Positions 4,976-7,184 of a stretch of DNA of 7,184 nt are shown here, piece by piece. The notes under the pieces were generated by a model that worked only from the letters and a program-made list of their open reading frames with translations, was not told where the DNA came from and did not search any database. Within the stretch, counting starts at the first letter, position 1, and each line of letters begins with the position of its first letter. Where the stretch lies: the NCBI GenBank assembly GCA_936943465.1, contig CAKZJN010000227.1:1-7184 (forward strand). The letters are read 5' to 3'. Origin of the DNA: an uncultured Rhodoferax sp. (GTDB taxonomy: Bacteria; Pseudomonadota; Gammaproteobacteria; Burkholderiales; Burkholderiaceae_C). Made by a program: the position numbers and the translations under genes.

Positions 4976-7184
4976 GTTTCGATGCACAAGCCTTGCTTAA
5001 CCAGTTGCCGACCATGGTTGGCTACTGGGACCGCAGCTATCTTTGCCAATACGCGAATCCGGCTTACGCAAGCTGGCTTGGAACCACGCCAGCCCAAATG
5101 ATCGGTCGTCATGCGCGAGAGGTGCTGGGTGAGGCGGCCTACCACGTCGAATTGCCCTTCTTGGACGCCGCCTTGCGGGGCGAATCGATGCAGGATGAGC
5201 GAACGGTTCCCGCATCTGCCACCCACGCCGAGCGTAGCTTTCGCATGGAATGGAAGCCGGATGCTGCGGGTTCGGCAGTGCGTGGTGTTTGTGTTCATGG
5301 GAGCGAAGTCGCACCCGAGCACAGCACACCGGTCGAAGTGGATGGCACGACCCGGTATGTAAAGGCCATCCTCGACAACCTGTTTGCCTATGTCGCCCTG
5401 CTGGATACCCAAGGGGTGGTGCTGGAGGTGAACCGGGCACCGCTGGAACGCGCAGGTTTGAGTCGTGAGAATGTGATTGGCCAGTATTTCTACGATGCCC
5501 CCTGGTGGTCTTATCAGGCTGAGATTCGTGAGCGCATCCGCAATTCCATCGAGCAGGCGGCGCAGGGAAAAACCATTCGGTTTGATATTGCCGCCAGCAT
5601 GGGTGACGACCGGCAAACGCTGGACTTCATGATCTCACCGGTGCGGGACGAGCATGACCGCGTGATCGCGCTGATCCCGACGGCAGTGGATGTGACGTAC
5701 CGAAAAAAAGTGGAAGCCGACTTGCGGATTGCCGCCACTGCATTCGATTCGAAATCCGGCATTCTGGTCACGGATGCAAACGGCAAAATACTACGTGCCA
5801 ATACCGCGTTTCTTGAATCTTTGGGCTACACCCACGAGGAAATCGTTGGCAAGAACCCGAGGATGTTCAAGGCCGATCGCCATGATGCGGACTTCTATTC
5901 AGCCATGTGGCGGAGCATTGTGGAGCTGGGTAGCTGGGAAGGGGAAATTTGGGATCGCTGCAAAGATGGTCGGCACATCTACAACTGGATCAACATCACG
6001 GCGATCACCGATGACGATGGAACCGTCACCAACTACGTATCCACACAGGCCGACATTACCGATCGCAAGATTGCCGAAGATGCCATTCAGCGCCTGGCGT
6101 TTTATGACCCGCTGACCGACCTTCCCAATCGACGACTGCTGGCGGATCGCCTGCAGCAGGCGCAGGCCTCGTATGCCCGCACGGGCAAAGAGGGCGCCAT
6201 TTTGTTTATTGATCTGGACAACTTCAAAGCGCTCAATGACACACAGGGACACGATGTGGGCGACATCTTGCTGGTGCAGGTGGCGAAGCGACTCAGGGCC
6301 TGTGTTCGCGAAGGCGACACGGTCGCCCGACTGGGGGGCGACGAATACATTGTGATGCTGGAAGACCTGAGCGAAGACCAGGTCGAGGCGGCTTCGCAGG
6401 CCAAAGTGGTCGGCAAGAAAATTCTGGATGCGTTAAACCAGCCCTACCAACTGGTAGGCCACGAATACCGCAACACCCCCAGCATTGGCGTGACCCTGCT
6501 CAACGGGCAACACCACTCAGCCGATGATTTGCTCAAGCAAGCCGATATTGCGATGTACCAGGCCAAGAAGTCGGGCAGAAATACCCTGCGTTTCTTTGAC
6601 CCGCGCATGCAGGAGGCCGTCAATGTTCAGGTTTCCATGGAAAAAGACCTGCAGACCGCGGTTGAACATGGCGCATTTCAGTTGCATTACCAGGTGCAAA
6701 TCGATGCGACGGGAAAAGTCATTGGTGCCGAGGCGCTGATTCGCTGGGTTCATCCAACGCGCGGCATCGTGTCGCCCGCCGACTTTATTCCGCTGGCCGA
6801 AGAAACCGGGCTCATCCTGCCCTTGGGCGCCTGGGTGATCGAGGCTGCCTGTGCGCAGCTAAAGGCATGGCAAGGCCGTGAACTGTTGAAGGATTTGGTA
6901 CTCGCGGTCAACGTGAGCGCCAAGCAAATGAAGGACGATGACTTTGTGAATCAGGTCAAGCACATCGTTGGCAAATATGCCATCAGTCCGAAGTTGCTGA
7001 AGCTTGAACTAACCGAGAGCATGCTGGTCGACAACGTGAAGGAAACGATTGAAAAGATTGAGTCCTTGAGGAACTTTGGCGTGCAGTTTTCTTTGGACGA
7101 TTTCGGTACCGGCTATTCGTCCCTGCAATACCTGAAGAAGATTCCGCTGGACCAACTCAAGATCGATCAGTCCTTTGTCCGGGG
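4972..7184 (+). CDS. PAS-PAS-PAS-GGDEF-EAL cyclic-di-GMP signalling protein (3' end cut by window edge)
   Basis: Predicted c-di-GMP synthase and/or phosphodiesterase under PAS sensing; 737 residues are visible. PAS 1 is about 6-115 (LPTMVGYWDRSYLCQYANPAY), PAS 2 about 129-243, and PAS 3 about 254-372 ending in the usual DITDRKIAEDAI linker. The GGDEF domain (about 375-540) has YDPLTDLPNRR, metal-site Asp414, ALNDTQGHDVGD, an RxxD inhibitory site (Arg446 to Asp449) five residues before the active loop, and GGDEY at 455-459. The EAL domain starts near 560 with Glu587 (EALIRW), Asn647, Glu679, Asp709-Asp710 (DDFGTGYSSL) and Lys730 visible. The last catalytic positions lie off the right edge. No membrane segment or signal peptide is seen, so it is probably cytoplasmic. 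ATG 4972 is chosen for its ATGA overlap with the small ORF. In-frame ATG 4921 would add 17 Gly/Arg-rich residues and is less likely. Confidence 0.93.
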   Translation, partial: MSFDAQALLNQLPTMVGYWDRSYLCQYANPAYASWLGTTPAQMIGRHAREVLGEAAYHVELPFLDAALRGESMQDERTVPASATHAERSFRMEWKPDAAGSAVRGVCVHGSEVAPEHSTPVEVDGTTRYVKAILDNLFAYVALLDTQGVVLEVNRAPLERAGLSRENVIGQYFYDAPWWSYQAEIRERIRNSIEQAAQGKTIRFDIAASMGDDRQTLDFMISPVRDEHDRVIALIPTAVDVTYRKKVEADLRIAATAFDSKSGILVTDANGKILRANTAFLESLGYTHEEIVGKNPRMFKADRHDADFYSAMWRSIVELGSWEGEIWDRCKDGRHIYNWINITAITDDDGTVTNYVSTQADITDRKIAEDAIQRLAFYDPLTDLPNRRLLADRLQQAQASYARTGKEGAILFIDLDNFKALNDTQGHDVGDILLVQVAKRLRACVREGDTVARLGGDEYIVMLEDLSEDQVEAASQAKVVGKKILDALNQPYQLVGHEYRNTPSIGVTLLNGQHHSADDLLKQADIAMYQAKKSGRNTLRFFDPRMQEAVNVQVSMEKDLQTAVEHGAFQLHYQVQIDATGKVIGAEALIRWVHPTRGIVSPADFIPLAEETGLILPLGAWVIEAACAQLKAWQGRELLKDLVLAVNVSAKQMKDDDFVNQVKHIVGKYAISPKLLKLELTESMLVDNVKETIEKIESLRNFGVQFSLDDFGTGYSSLQYLKKIPLDQLKIDQSFVR

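Noticed and set aside
4855..5616. 253-codon minus-strand open frame across the small ORF and first PAS domains
   Set aside because: The plus strand encodes clear PAS sequence here; the antisense product is low-similarity, Arg/His/Pro-rich and lacks a ribosome site.

Overview
The window reads as a GC-rich Gram-negative chromosome, most likely a betaproteobacterium of the Burkholderiales/Comamonadaceae type. That placement is an inference from codon bias, from a HisJ-type binding protein made as an Ala/Pro-linked lipoprotein, and from the PAS-rich GGDEF-EAL protein. No database search was possible. No mobile element, CRISPR array, tRNA or rRNA was seen.

Left block (minus strand, 1-2110): a basic-amino-acid ABC uptake operon in the order hisJ-hisQ-hisM, running toward and off the left edge. 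HisJ-like protein captures the ligand, and HisQ and HisM form the inner-membrane channel. The two permease genes overlap by 4 bp (ATGA). A perfect 13-bp stem-loop lies between hisJ and hisQ and probably keeps binding-protein expression above permease expression. The ATPase (hisP-like) is not in the window and would be expected beyond position 1.

Middle (2111-4717): a 237-bp divergent intergenic region, then a complete plus-strand ygiQ, a radical-SAM protein of unknown reaction with the Cys-x3-Cys-x2-Cys cluster motif intact.

Right block (4718-7184): a 162-bp leader carrying a 16-bp palindrome abutting a strong Shine-Dalgarno, then a 31-codon small ORF. Its stop codon overlaps the start of a large three-PAS, GGDEF, EAL cyclic-di-GMP protein by 4 bp (ATGA). 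That protein runs off the right edge in its EAL domain. The small ORF and the palindrome are the least ordinary part of the window, because they look like a translational control module for a c-di-GMP enzyme. The rest is recognisable housekeeping or accessory metabolism.
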